Below are positions 7,922 to 16,715 of a DNA stretch of 51,475 bases, one piece after another. Made by a program: the position numbers and the translations under genes. Origin of the DNA: Sedimentisphaerales bacterium. GTDB taxonomy: Bacteria; Planctomycetota; Phycisphaerae; Sedimentisphaerales; SM23-30. The notes under the pieces are model-generated. The model was not told the DNA's origin, did not search any database, and saw only the letters and a program-made list of their open reading frames with translations. The stretch is from assembly GCA_016934515.1 (NCBI GenBank), contig JAFGSR010000227.1:1-51475 (forward strand). The letters run 5' to 3'. Within the stretch, counting starts at the first letter, position 1. Each line of letters opens with the position of its first letter.

Positions 7922-10297
7922 ATGAGTCAGAACCCGGGACAGAAGACTGTTGTTGCCAAGAGGATTCAGGAAGGTTTGCGGGGCATGAAAATCGCTGTTT
8001 TGGTGTTTGGGGTGGGATTGATTTTTTTGCCGAGGATGCTGAGTGGGCAGGAAAGTGCTGCCGAGGGTGAGGCGGCAGCGACGGTGGAGAAGAAGGTTAG
8101 CGCGACTTTGTATTACCGAGAAGTGGAACCGAAGTTGTTGTTTCCGATATTGCAGCAGATTTTTCATGTGCAATTCGAAGGAGCGGATACGGTTACCGTG
8201 CCGATTACGCTGATAAGTCCGGGCGAGAAGGAGGTGGATCTGGCGGGGATGATTCAGTTGCTGAATGAGGCGCTGAAGGGTTCGGGAAAAATAGCAGAGC
8301 TGGACGGACAGATTGTGCGGATTGTTACGTTGAAGAAGTTTGAGGACCGCAAGATAGTGCTGAACTATGCCAATCCAAAGGATGTGGTGCCGATACTGAA
8401 GCAGTTGTTTACGGCGTCGGCAGATGCGTCACCGGAAGAGAAGGCGAAAAAGGCGAGTTACATAGAAGTGCATCCGTCGATGAACGGCGTTTTGGTGCGG
8501 GCCAGCGATGAGGTATATAACGAGATAGTCAAGTACATTAAAGATACGGAGTTGGATCCGGTGCCGGTTCTGGAGCCGATACCGGGTGAAGTGGTGGAGC
8601 CGGGTCCGGCGGAAGTTATTCCGGGTGAGCCGACGGTGGAGGAGAAGAAGCCACTGCTGCGGGAGTATATATCGCTGAATTATATTGATCCGATTGAATT
8701 TAAGGGTTTGCTGGAGCAGGATGAAACGATCAAGGGGAATTTTACGTCGGCGCCGGTGCGTAACAGTTTGCTGGTGTTCAGTTATGATGCGGAAGTGTTT
8801 AAAAAGATCAAGGAAGTGAAGGCGGCGTTTGATATAGATCGCTTGGAGATTCGCTATTTGCCGCTGGCGAATGCGGATCCGGTGAAAGTGGCGGCGTTGT
8901 TGGCGGCGATATATCCGGCGGAGGCCAAGCCGGAGGAGTTGGCGGTGCCCTCTCAACTTGAGCAGGTGCGGCGTACGGGTGATAATCTGTCGCGGTATGG
9001 ATATGACGAGGTTATAGTTTCTGATTTAGCAGATGCGTTGACGGGAGTTGGCGTGCCGGAGACAAAGACGGAGGAAATGCTGAGCGGGGCGATATCGGTT
9101 TTGACGTCGGGGGAATTTGTGATTGTGCCGGATCCGGAGAGGAATGGTCTGTTGATTCGGACATATTCGCGGAATTTTCCGAAGATAATTGAGCTGATTG
9201 CGGAGTTGGATCGTCCGCGAAAGCAGGTTTTTATCGAGGCGTTTATAACGGAGGTGTCGCTGGATGATCTGACGGAGTTAGGTGTGGATTTTTCGCACAC
9301 GCAAGTTCACGGTACGGGGACGAATACGCTGAGACAAGCGTTTCCGGGGACGACAACAAATCCGGTGGGCTTTGCAAATCCGACGGCATTGAGTTATCAG
9401 TTAATCAGCGATAACTTTACGGCATTTTTGCGGGCGTTGCAGTCGCTGGGTAAGGTGGATATTATATCGAGGCCGTCGGTTACGACCAAGGATAACAAGG
9501 AGGCGATTATTGAGGTAGGAAACAAGGTGCCGATAGTGGCTAATGTTAAGGTCAGCATTGAGGGATTATCCAGCAGTACCGTGAATTATATAGATGTGTT
9601 GCTCCAGTTGAAAGTGTTACCGCATATTCATCCGGACAATTATATATCGCTGGTGATATCACAGACGATGGACGACATCAGCGCTGAGACGGTGCAGATT
9701 TCGCGAGATTTTAATCCGCAGATATTGATTAAGCGGAAAGCGACGACGGAGTTGCGGGTTAAAGACGGGCAGACGGTGTGCATTGCGGGCTTTATCAGCG
9801 ATGAGATCCAGGAGAGAGAGAATCAGGTTCCGCTGTTGGGTAGTATTCCGTTGTTGGGAGAGTTGTTTAAATATTCGGAACGTCAGCGGGTGAAGTCGGA
9901 ATTGATAATTTTTATTACGCCGCACATAATTACTTCGCCGCAGGAGATGCTGCGGATGACCAATGTGCATCGTCGTCAGAGCAAGCTGGATACGCGTGAG
10001 GGTCGTGGCGAAGTGATAGAGCCTCAGCGAGGTTTGCGTTATCCGCCGTTGCGAGATCCGCTGCCGGAGATTCCGTTGCCGGATGATTCGGCGATTGAAC
10101 TTCCGGATGCGGGCGATCTGGTTCCGAAGGCGGAAGAGCCGGGAGCTGCTGTTCCGCCGGCTCCGGCGGCCCCGCCGGCCCCGGCGGCACCAGCACCGGC
10201 CCCTGCTGCCCCAGCACCGGCTCCTGTTGCTGCCCCTGCTGCTGCTCCTGCTGCGCCTGCTGCTGCTGCGGAAAAGCCAAAAGAGCCTGCGAAGTGA
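7922..10297 (+). CDS. gspD: Type II secretion / type IV pilus secretin (GspD/PilQ family)
   Basis: Forms the outer-membrane multimeric pore. I choose the ATG at 7922 (MSQNPG) over the track's TTG at 7904 because AAGGAG lies seven bases before it; this gives 791 residues. A membrane/signal helix spans about 23-40 after a basic stretch. N-domains follow (KH-like N1/N2 segments around 60-340), then the conserved secretin core ending VPLLGSIPLLGELFKYSE and ELIIFITPHIITSP. The last ~50 residues are an Ala/Pro run ending KPKEPAK, unusual for a secretin and possibly a flexible peptidoglycan- or partner-facing tail. It is last in the operon and is followed by a hairpin terminator. Confidence 0.93.
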   Translation: MSQNPGQKTVVAKRIQEGLRGMKIAVLVFGVGLIFLPRMLSGQESAAEGEAAATVEKKVSATLYYREVEPKLLFPILQQIFHVQFEGADTVTVPITLISPGEKEVDLAGMIQLLNEALKGSGKIAELDGQIVRIVTLKKFEDRKIVLNYANPKDVVPILKQLFTASADASPEEKAKKASYIEVHPSMNGVLVRASDEVYNEIVKYIKDTELDPVPVLEPIPGEVVEPGPAEVIPGEPTVEEKKPLLREYISLNYIDPIEFKGLLEQDETIKGNFTSAPVRNSLLVFSYDAEVFKKIKEVKAAFDIDRLEIRYLPLANADPVKVAALLAAIYPAEAKPEELAVPSQLEQVRRTGDNLSRYGYDEVIVSDLADALTGVGVPETKTEEMLSGAISVLTSGEFVIVPDPERNGLLIRTYSRNFPKIIELIAELDRPRKQVFIEAFITEVSLDDLTELGVDFSHTQVHGTGTNTLRQAFPGTTTNPVGFANPTALSYQLISDNFTAFLRALQSLGKVDIISRPSVTTKDNKEAIIEVGNKVPIVANVKVSIEGLSSSTVNYIDVLLQLKVLPHIHPDNYISLVISQTMDDISAETVQISRDFNPQILIKRKATTELRVKDGQTVCIAGFISDEIQERENQVPLLGSIPLLGELFKYSERQRVKSELIIFITPHIITSPQEMLRMTNVHRRQSKLDTREGRGEVIEPQRGLRYPPLRDPLPEIPLPDDSAIELPDAGDLVPKAEEPGAAVPPAPAAPPAPAAPAPAPAAPAPAPVAAPAAAPAAPAAAAEKPKEPAK

Positions 10298-10351
10298 TTT
10301 TGCATTAAAAAAGTCAGTTATTTTAGTAATAGGCTGTCAATAGTTTTCCCC

Positions 10352-10383
10352 AAAAGGCGGTTTTGTCAAGGCCGCCTTTTTTA
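10352..10383. terminator. Intrinsic terminator, possibly bidirectional
   Basis: AAAAGGCGG and CCGCCTTTT pair around a TTTTGTCAAGG loop and run into T-rich sequence on the + strand. On the minus strand the stem also ends in TTTT. It lies between the convergent secretin and AsmA-like genes. Confidence 0.8.
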
Positions 10384-10440
10384 TATGTAGATTTTGAAGT
10401 GAGCGGTGGATTGAGGTGAACAGTTGTCGGGCGGAAGAGC

Positions 10441-13400
10441 TTAGCGTTTTTTGGGTTGGGGGCGGGGACGTTTTTTTGGTTGTTCGTTGGTGAGTTGTTG
10501 TAGGGCTTTTTCGAGAGAGGGAAAGGCGACGGGTTCGACGATGGGGTTGTCGAAGGTTCCGGTGACCTGTACCTGGGCGATGCCGGGTTTGATAGCTCTG
10601 AGGAAGCTGGAGATGACGGGGATTTCGGGGAGTTTGTGGGGGCTGTCGGCGACGAAGTAGAGTTCGAGGGTGTTGTTGGGATCGGTCATGATGCCGGCGC
10701 CGGTAAGGGTGAGAGCGCTACCGCGGAGGATGACGGGGTCGAAGATGGTTTTTTCGCCGACGATGTCACCGGTGAGGGAGGCTTCGTTGAAGGCGCCCTC
10801 GCGGGGCAGGGAGAGGTTGAGTACGTGGAGCAGTGAAGCGGTGAAGGGCAGTTCCCCTAAGACGGCATCGCTGACGTTGAAGGCGAAGGAGCCGTGTCTG
10901 GAGGAAGGAGGTCCCTGGCAGGAAGTGTCGAGGAAGCCACTGAGCTTTCCGCTGAGTTTTTTGTGTTTTTTTTCGGGTGGTTTTTCGGCGTTGAGCAGGA
11001 GGGGTAGATCGAGTTGATGGAACTGGAGGTCGAGTTCGTAAGCGGCGGGGGAGGACTGGAGGTTGAAATTGATTTCGCCGGCAAGTCGGCCGTCGCAGAA
11101 TTGGCTGGAGATGTCGGTGGCGTCGAGAGTTTTTTTATCGGAGTTGTAGATGACCTGGGCGGAGAGGTTTTTGAGGGGGATTTTTTTGGCGGTCATGGAG
11201 GTGGCGGCTAAACGTCCGGAGAGGTTGAAAAGTTTGGATTGTGATTGGTAGTGGGCTTCGCCGACGAGGGAAGCGTTGATTTTTTCGCAGAGCATGGGCC
11301 ATTTTATGGAGGAGTTGAGCAGGGCGGCGGTGCCCTGGAAATGCCAGGTGTCGGAATGGTCGGGGTTGGAGCGGCAGGTTATGCGGAAAAGGTTCTGTTG
11401 GTCGAAGGCAGAGTTGTTGACCGAGGGCGAGTGGGGAGGAGTGATGAGAATGGTGTCGGAAGATGATTCGGGAGTTTGGGAAGAGGCGCCAAAGAAGGAG
11501 ATTTTTCCGGTGGGACTGAGCTGAGACCAGAGGCGATGGAAATCGGCGGGGAGAGCTTTGGGTAGTTTTTCGGTGAGGGTGAGGTATTCGATGAGCATTT
11601 CGAGTTCGTAATATTTTTTTTGGTTGCGACGATCGAGAAAGCCGCGGAGGAAGATTGAGCTGTTGGAGTCGTGGTTGGTAAGATTCTCGATTTTAATGAA
11701 GTTGGGTTCCATGAGGACGCGGCCGGTTACGTTGGTGAAGGGGAAATCGAAGGCGGCGGGGGTGATTTTGAGGTTGAGTGGGGAGATGTCGGCGAGATAA
11801 TGGCTTTTGGATGAGGCGGAGGTTGAGGTGGAGGGGGAGGTGGAAGGGGAGGTTGAAGGGGAGGGGGTGGTTTTGTTGAGGTTGAGGTCGAGGTTGATGT
11901 TGCCCTGGGGGTTAAGGTCTTTGAAGGGAGAGAAATTTTTTCCCAGAGCCAGTTTTAGTTCTTCGGACAGTTCGAGAGGATTGGCGGCGATGTTAAGTTG
12001 GTAGTTTTGGTCGTTTTTGATTTTTCCGGTGATGCTGATGCGGCTTTGTTGATTTTGAGCGGTGAGATTGCGGAGTTGCAGGTCTTGGCGGGTTAGTTCG
12101 AAATTGCTTTGAAGTTGGTTTAATTGGTAGGGGAATAAATCGTAATTTAAACGGCCGTTGGCCAAGCGGCCCTGGATGGTGTAGGCGAGGTTGGGCAGGG
12201 GGTTGGCGTTTTGGCTGTTTGGATCGGGAGTGGTGAGGTTGATGCTGAAAGGTGAGTCAGCGGTGGTGGCAGTTTCGGTGGCGGTTTCGGCGGGAGTTTG
12301 GGTGGTGATTTTTCCGGAGCCGCTGAGCAGGGCGGTGAGGTTAAGTTGTTGATATGAGGAGCGAGTGTTGGGGGAGAGATACTGAGCGAAAGAGGGGTCG
12401 AGATTGAGATTTTCGAATTGCAAATCGCAATCGAGGAAGGGTGCTTTGGTGTTGAGGTTGGCGGCGGTGGCCTGGATTTTTACGGAGCCGTTGAGGGCGT
12501 CGGCGTGGTCGAGGTTAAGTGAGAATTGATTATTGGCGTAATTTATTTTTCCGTGGATGTTTTTGAGGGGCACAGGGAAGTTGCGGTAGGTGAATTGGGT
12601 GTCGGTGACAATGATATCGAGATTTTCGAAGAGGTTATTGGGCCCCTGGCGTTGTAGTTGGTAGTGGGCTTGGGCGTTGCCGCGGGGCTGGAAGAGATTC
12701 CATAGATTTTGCTGCCAGGGTTGTAGAGTGTGGTAGAGGGTCTGGTCGAGGGGGGTGTTTTGGCTATTGATGTCGAGGACGAGCAGGTTGTGTATTTGTC
12801 CGAGCTGTTGGGTGCCTTGGATGGTGACCTGGTGTTGGTTGTGTGAGGTAAGCAGGGGGCCGATTAGAATTTGTTCGGGCTGAATGAGAAGGCGGCCGCT
12901 GACGTGCTTTAAAGGGTAAGGAAAGCGATAATAGGAGGCGTTGACATCAAGAAGGTTAAGTTGAGCGGAGAAATCCAGCGAGTTTTTTGGTAAGGGCTTA
13001 TCGTCAGTGTTGGGGGTGAAATAATCGAGAGGATTATCAGCAGGATTAGTGGTTGGTTTTCTAAGGAGATGGATGAGCAGGTCCATGCTTCCGGTGGGGA
13101 TGAATTTGGCGATGCCGAGGCAGATTTTTGGATTGAAAAGTGTCAAGGCCGGGCCGAGCGGGGGCGGCAGGGTGAAATCGGAATTGATTAGTGAGTTTGG
13201 GTCGGAGTTGAGAAGGTGTTGGGGGAAGTTATCCCACTGGTTAGCGGGGATGAAGATGTTGTTGGCGGTGATATTTAGGTCGAAGGGGGAATCGGGTGAG
13301 TAGCCTTGGATGTTGCCTTTGACGTCGAGCTGGCAGAATTTGTTGAAAAGTCCGTTGAGTTTTTCAATGTTGATTTGTTGTGGAGTGCAGAGGATTTCGG

Positions 13401-14358
13401 CGTGGACGTTTTCGAGGGGGATTTTGACGTCCGGGCCGGGTAGGAGCAGACGTCCGTCGCGGAGGCTGAGGTGTAGGGTGTGGCCGGTGTCGGGATGATA
13501 ATAGCTTTGGGTGATGAGTTGTCCGCTGGGGCTGGATTCGGAGATGTCGTAATCTTTTTGCCAGCGGGAGACCAGGCCTTTGAGGCGAGAGAAATCGACC
13601 TGTTCGAGCCGGAAGATACCTGAAGTTATTAAGGTGCGGGATTTGGTATTGTAGATGCCGGTGACGGTGGATTTTTTCAGGGCACCCTGTTGACCGGTGG
13701 TGAGTTTGAAGCGGAGGTTGCGTTTGTCGTTGGGGTCGGGGTAGATGATGCCGTCGAGTTCCTGTTGGGTAGAATTGGTGAAATGGCGGTTGATGATGTC
13801 GTTGTAGAAGATGATTCCGTGTCGGAGGTTGATGGTGGGGGGGAGTTTTCTTTTGGTAGCTGGTCGGGAGATGTCGAGCAGCATCTGGATGTTGTTGATT
13901 TTGTGGTCGTGATCGTCCCAGATGTACAGTTCGGGAGACTGGGCGATGATTTGTTTAATTTGCAGTTGCCGGGTGAGCAGACTGAGAGGGTCGTGTTTGA
14001 TGATGACGTCTTCGGCGGAGAGAATGAGGTCCTGTTGGTTTTGAAGATTATTTTTAAGATTATCATAGTGGTTATTTATGATGTTGGCAGGGAGGTAGAT
14101 GCGCATTTTTTTTATGCGGATTTCGCGGAGCAATTCGAGCCAGGCTTGGTCGATTTCGACGCGACAGCCGGTGAGGTGTTCGAGAGATTTGATGGTTTGC
14201 AGTCGGATGCGTTCCTGGCTGGAGGCGTAATGCCAGATGAGAGTGACGGCGATGAGCAGCAGGAGCAGGATGGAGGCGGCGATTTTCCGGCGGCGCCAGT
14301 GGTGAGGTGAAAAGCGCCAGGGTCTTCTGGTTTTGAAATGGTTTAGCCGGGACGACAT
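10441..14358 (-). CDS. AsmA-like / TamB-related envelope protein
   Basis: Large 1305-residue protein expected to sit in the inner membrane and span the periplasm; AsmA/TamB/YhdP relatives are linked to lipid transport to the outer membrane. Seen: a basic N-terminus, one membrane helix (about 27-43, AASILLLLLIAVTLIW), then long beta-strand-rich repeats with phrases such as VTIQGTQQLG and VTGRVLMEP, and an AsmA-type C-terminal block (LTLTGAGIMTDPNNTLELYF) before a basic tail. A TPSPSTSPSTSPSTSTSAS low-complexity linker lies near 830-848. Composition is strongly N/Q/P/T-rich, matching the G/T bias of the opposite strand. Sequence-level identity is low, so family is by architecture. Confidence 0.75.
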   Translation of the reverse strand: MSSRLNHFKTRRPWRFSPHHWRRRKIAASILLLLLIAVTLIWHYASSQERIRLQTIKSLEHLTGCRVEIDQAWLELLREIRIKKMRIYLPANIINNHYDNLKNNLQNQQDLILSAEDVIIKHDPLSLLTRQLQIKQIIAQSPELYIWDDHDHKINNIQMLLDISRPATKRKLPPTINLRHGIIFYNDIINRHFTNSTQQELDGIIYPDPNDKRNLRFKLTTGQQGALKKSTVTGIYNTKSRTLITSGIFRLEQVDFSRLKGLVSRWQKDYDISESSPSGQLITQSYYHPDTGHTLHLSLRDGRLLLPGPDVKIPLENVHAEILCTPQQINIEKLNGLFNKFCQLDVKGNIQGYSPDSPFDLNITANNIFIPANQWDNFPQHLLNSDPNSLINSDFTLPPPLGPALTLFNPKICLGIAKFIPTGSMDLLIHLLRKPTTNPADNPLDYFTPNTDDKPLPKNSLDFSAQLNLLDVNASYYRFPYPLKHVSGRLLIQPEQILIGPLLTSHNQHQVTIQGTQQLGQIHNLLVLDINSQNTPLDQTLYHTLQPWQQNLWNLFQPRGNAQAHYQLQRQGPNNLFENLDIIVTDTQFTYRNFPVPLKNIHGKINYANNQFSLNLDHADALNGSVKIQATAANLNTKAPFLDCDLQFENLNLDPSFAQYLSPNTRSSYQQLNLTALLSGSGKITTQTPAETATETATTADSPFSINLTTPDPNSQNANPLPNLAYTIQGRLANGRLNYDLFPYQLNQLQSNFELTRQDLQLRNLTAQNQQSRISITGKIKNDQNYQLNIAANPLELSEELKLALGKNFSPFKDLNPQGNINLDLNLNKTTPSPSTSPSTSPSTSTSASSKSHYLADISPLNLKITPAAFDFPFTNVTGRVLMEPNFIKIENLTNHDSNSSIFLRGFLDRRNQKKYYELEMLIEYLTLTEKLPKALPADFHRLWSQLSPTGKISFFGASSQTPESSSDTILITPPHSPSVNNSAFDQQNLFRITCRSNPDHSDTWHFQGTAALLNSSIKWPMLCEKINASLVGEAHYQSQSKLFNLSGRLAATSMTAKKIPLKNLSAQVIYNSDKKTLDATDISSQFCDGRLAGEINFNLQSSPAAYELDLQFHQLDLPLLLNAEKPPEKKHKKLSGKLSGFLDTSCQGPPSSRHGSFAFNVSDAVLGELPFTASLLHVLNLSLPREGAFNEASLTGDIVGEKTIFDPVILRGSALTLTGAGIMTDPNNTLELYFVADSPHKLPEIPVISSFLRAIKPGIAQVQVTGTFDNPIVEPVAFPSLEKALQQLTNEQPKKRPRPQPKKR
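11807..11872 (-). repeat. Low-complexity minisatellite inside the AsmA-like gene
   Basis: On the + strand it is a run of GAGG/GGTTGAAG-like hexamer units (GAGGTGGAAGGGGAGGTTG). On the coding strand it gives a Pro/Ser/Thr linker of repeated SPST units. It is probably slippage-prone and length-variable between strains. Confidence 0.65.
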
Positions 14359-14503
14359 TATTTTTATGTTTTTTACTGTTTTATAACTTTTGAGATTTTT
14401 CTCGGTTCAATGTGGTCAAGAAGAATAAGGTGTTAAAAAATTCGAAATTCTAAGCACTAAATCCGAAACAAATTCAAATTTTCAAAAGCAATAAATTCGA
14501 AAC

Positions 14504-15166
14504 TTAACCATCGCAATACTTAGGGGATTGGTTGCAGGAGCAATGGTTATTGTTTAAGAAATCGGTAAGTTCTTTGGTGGTGTATACTATTTTGTAGGGA
14601 TTTGCGGTGCTGAGTTTTTCGACGGAGTGCCAACCCCAGGAAACGGCGATGGTGCGGGCGCCGGCTTTTTGTCCTTCTATCATGTCGCCGAGTGTGTCGC
14701 CGATATAATAGTATTCAGCGTTGGGGAACCGGCGGATTTGGCTCTGGATTTTTTTAACTTTGCTGGTTTCTTTATCGGCACCGAGGATTTCGGTTATTGA
14801 GGTGATGTGATTGTCGGCGAAGAAGTTTTCGACGACGGGGGTGGAATTTGAGGTGATGATTATGAGGGTGTGGTTTTGTGTGAGTATGTTGAGCATGTCA
14901 GTGATGCCGTCGAAGAAGCGCATTTTTGGGCCGGTCTGGTCGATGCCGAGTTCGAGGTTTTTGTAGATGTCGGAGATGATTTCTAGTGGGATGCCGGAAT
15001 TGGCGATTTCTTCGTAGAAGTTTCCGTTGAGCAGGTCGAGGAAGCGGTCGTTATCGGAAAATTGTTGATGTCCAGATTTTTTACAGACGGCGGTAAAGTT
15101 GGAGCGGAAGATTTCCAGTGAATCAACGATTACTCCATCAAAATCGAACATGATGATTTTTTGCAT
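14504..15166 (-). CDS. HAD-family phosphatase (phosphoglycolate-phosphatase-like)
   Basis: Soluble haloacid-dehalogenase-type phosphohydrolase of 220 residues. Motif I is MFDFDGVIVDS with nucleophile Asp8 and acid/base Asp10. Motif II is the IIITSNS strand, motif III lies in the Lys-rich KVKKIQ segment, and motif IV is YIGDTLGDM. The helical cap between motifs I and II and the HxxDxVEGxxAGxxTIxVxWG-like end (AGARTIAVSWGW) place it with Gph/PgmB-like enzymes. Substrate unknown. AGAGG lies upstream of the ATG. The C-terminal CSCNQSPKYC has four Cys, one of several odd touches. It sits between the AsmA-like gene and ispG on the same strand, with about 240 bases of repeat-bearing sequence before it. 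Confidence 0.8.
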   Translation of the reverse strand: MQKIIMFDFDGVIVDSLEIFRSNFTAVCKKSGHQQFSDNDRFLDLLNGNFYEEIANSGIPLEIISDIYKNLELGIDQTGPKMRFFDGITDMLNILTQNHTLIIITSNSTPVVENFFADNHITSITEILGADKETSKVKKIQSQIRRFPNAEYYYIGDTLGDMIEGQKAGARTIAVSWGWHSVEKLSTANPYKIVYTTKELTDFLNNNHCSCNQSPKYCDG

Positions 15167-15221
15167 GTTTACCTCTTAGGGGGAAGGTTATGGTTTTTTC
15201 GAAAGCGTTAACAGTTTAGAT

Positions 15222-15305
15222 TGACGAATATATTAATGACGAATTACGAAACCAGAATGACGAAACAATGACGAATAACGAAGTCCGAATGCCGAGACGG
15301 TGCGA
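15222..15305 (+). repeat. ATGACGAA-type intergenic repeat
   Basis: Reads TTGACGAATATATTAATGACGAATTACGAAACC, then AATGACGAATAACGAAGTCCG and GGTGCGAAGC. It shares long phrases with the copy at 5841-5929 and also ends with a GCGAAGC arm. It lies 3' of ispG and 5' of the HAD gene (both minus strand). The ORF at 15268-15504 is this repeat read through and is not a gene. Confidence 0.7.
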
Positions 15306-15407
15306 AGCGGAGAACATGTTGGACGGTTTTTTGCAAAGCTTAGCGGAATTATCCGAGCCATGCTGCAATAATGTGAACAGTTACATGTTGTTTTCATCAT
15401 TAAATGG

Positions 15408-16496
15408 TCAATTTGAACGTTTAAGAAAGATATTTACCTGCTCGAGCAGGGTGTCGACGGCTTGGTCGGCGGGTACGGAGGCGACTTTTTGGCCTTTACG
15501 ATAGATGACGGCGAAGTTTTTGCCGCCGCAGAGAGCGACGTCGGCGCCGTCAGCTTCCCCGGGTCCGTTGACTACGCATCCCATGACGGCGACGGTGAGG
15601 TGTTGTTTGATGGGTGTCAGGGCGAGTTTGACTTTTTCGACCATTTCGATGAGGTTGATTTCGGTGCGGCCGCAGGTGGGGCAGGCGATGAGTTCGGGGG
15701 CGTTTTTCTGGCGGAGGCGTAAACTGGAGAGGATTTCCCAGGCGACGTCCACTTCGGTGAGGGGATCGCCGGCGAGCGAGACGCGAATGGTGTCGCCGAT
15801 GCCTTCGGCGAGCAGAGTGCCCAGGGCGGCGGCGGAGCGTACCGAGCCGGTCTGGATGTCGCCGGCATGAGTGACGCCGAGGTGAAGTGGGTAATCGAAA
15901 TTTTGGGTGATGGCTCGATTGACGGCGATGCAGCGGGCGGCGTTGTGGCATTTGGCGGAGAGCACGAGGTTTTCGAAATTGTTATCTTGGAAGATTCTGA
16001 CGTATTCGGTGAGTTTTTCGATCATCAGGTCGATGATGTTAAGCTGTTGTTCGTGTTGGCGGCGATGTGAGTCTTTTCTTTCGACGATGCTGCCTTCGTT
16101 GACGCCGACGCGGATGGCGGTGTGGTTAGCTTTGCAGGCGGCGATGACCTGTTCGACCTGTTGTCGGTCGTTGATATTGCCGGGGTTGAGGCGGATTTTG
16201 GGGATGCCGGCGTTGATGGAGTCGAGGGCGCGTTGGTAATGGAAATGGACATCGGCGACGAGGGGGACGGGGCTTTGGCGGATGATTTCGGGAAGGGCGT
16301 CGGTGTCGGCTTTGGTAGGGACGGCCAGACGGACGACTTCGCAGCCTTTCTGGGCCAGGGCGTTGATCTGGGCGAGGCAGAGGTCGATGTCGCGGGTGTG
16401 GACGTTGGTCATGCTCTGGACGACGACGGGCGAGCAGTCGCCAATTACGAGGTTGCCCAGGGTGATTTTTTTTGTTCGTCGTCGGTTTGTAAGCAT
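15408..16496 (-). CDS. ispG: 4-hydroxy-3-methylbut-2-enyl diphosphate synthase (IspG/GcpE)
   Basis: Fe-S enzyme converting MEcPP to HMBPP in the non-mevalonate isoprenoid pathway. Seen: VVVQSMTNVHTRD near the start, TIM-barrel strands including PLVADVHFHY and KIRLNPGNI, GVNEGS, and the C-terminal cluster-binding part with CPTCGRTEI and GCVVNGPGEADGAD. I choose the ATG at 16496 (MLTNRRR) rather than 16592, giving 362 residues, the usual bacterial length; the extra 32 residues match no IspG. The end of the protein is normal, ending in FLKRSN. Divergent from the TPR lipoprotein gene. Confidence 0.95.
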   Translation of the reverse strand: MLTNRRRTKKITLGNLVIGDCSPVVVQSMTNVHTRDIDLCLAQINALAQKGCEVVRLAVPTKADTDALPEIIRQSPVPLVADVHFHYQRALDSINAGIPKIRLNPGNINDRQQVEQVIAACKANHTAIRVGVNEGSIVERKDSHRRQHEQQLNIIDLMIEKLTEYVRIFQDNNFENLVLSAKCHNAARCIAVNRAITQNFDYPLHLGVTHAGDIQTGSVRSAAALGTLLAEGIGDTIRVSLAGDPLTEVDVAWEILSSLRLRQKNAPELIACPTCGRTEINLIEMVEKVKLALTPIKQHLTVAVMGCVVNGPGEADGADVALCGGKNFAVIYRKGQKVASVPADQAVDTLLEQVNIFLKRSN

Positions 16497-16715
16497 TATC
16501 TTTATTAAATAGTCTTGGTTTGTACAGTGAAACCAAGGAAAATCGCGGTTAATAGATAATTCTATAGTTTCGAAGCATAGATTTTTTAGCATAAGTGCTT
16601 ATGGCAGCGTAGTCAAGGGGCAGATTTTTCCCTTGCCGAAGTGGGTGGGTAGATTTATCCTACGGCCAGGTTGGTAGGGGAAGATAAAAGCGTGGGTATG
16701 ATGGAGTGAAAAAGG

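Noticed and set aside
10039-10305. Ala/Gly-rich minus-strand ORF
   Set aside because: It is the shadow of the Ala/Pro repeat at the end of the secretin gene, not a gene.
15268-15504. 78-residue + ORF
   Set aside because: Starts inside the ATGACGAA repeat and runs antisense into ispG.
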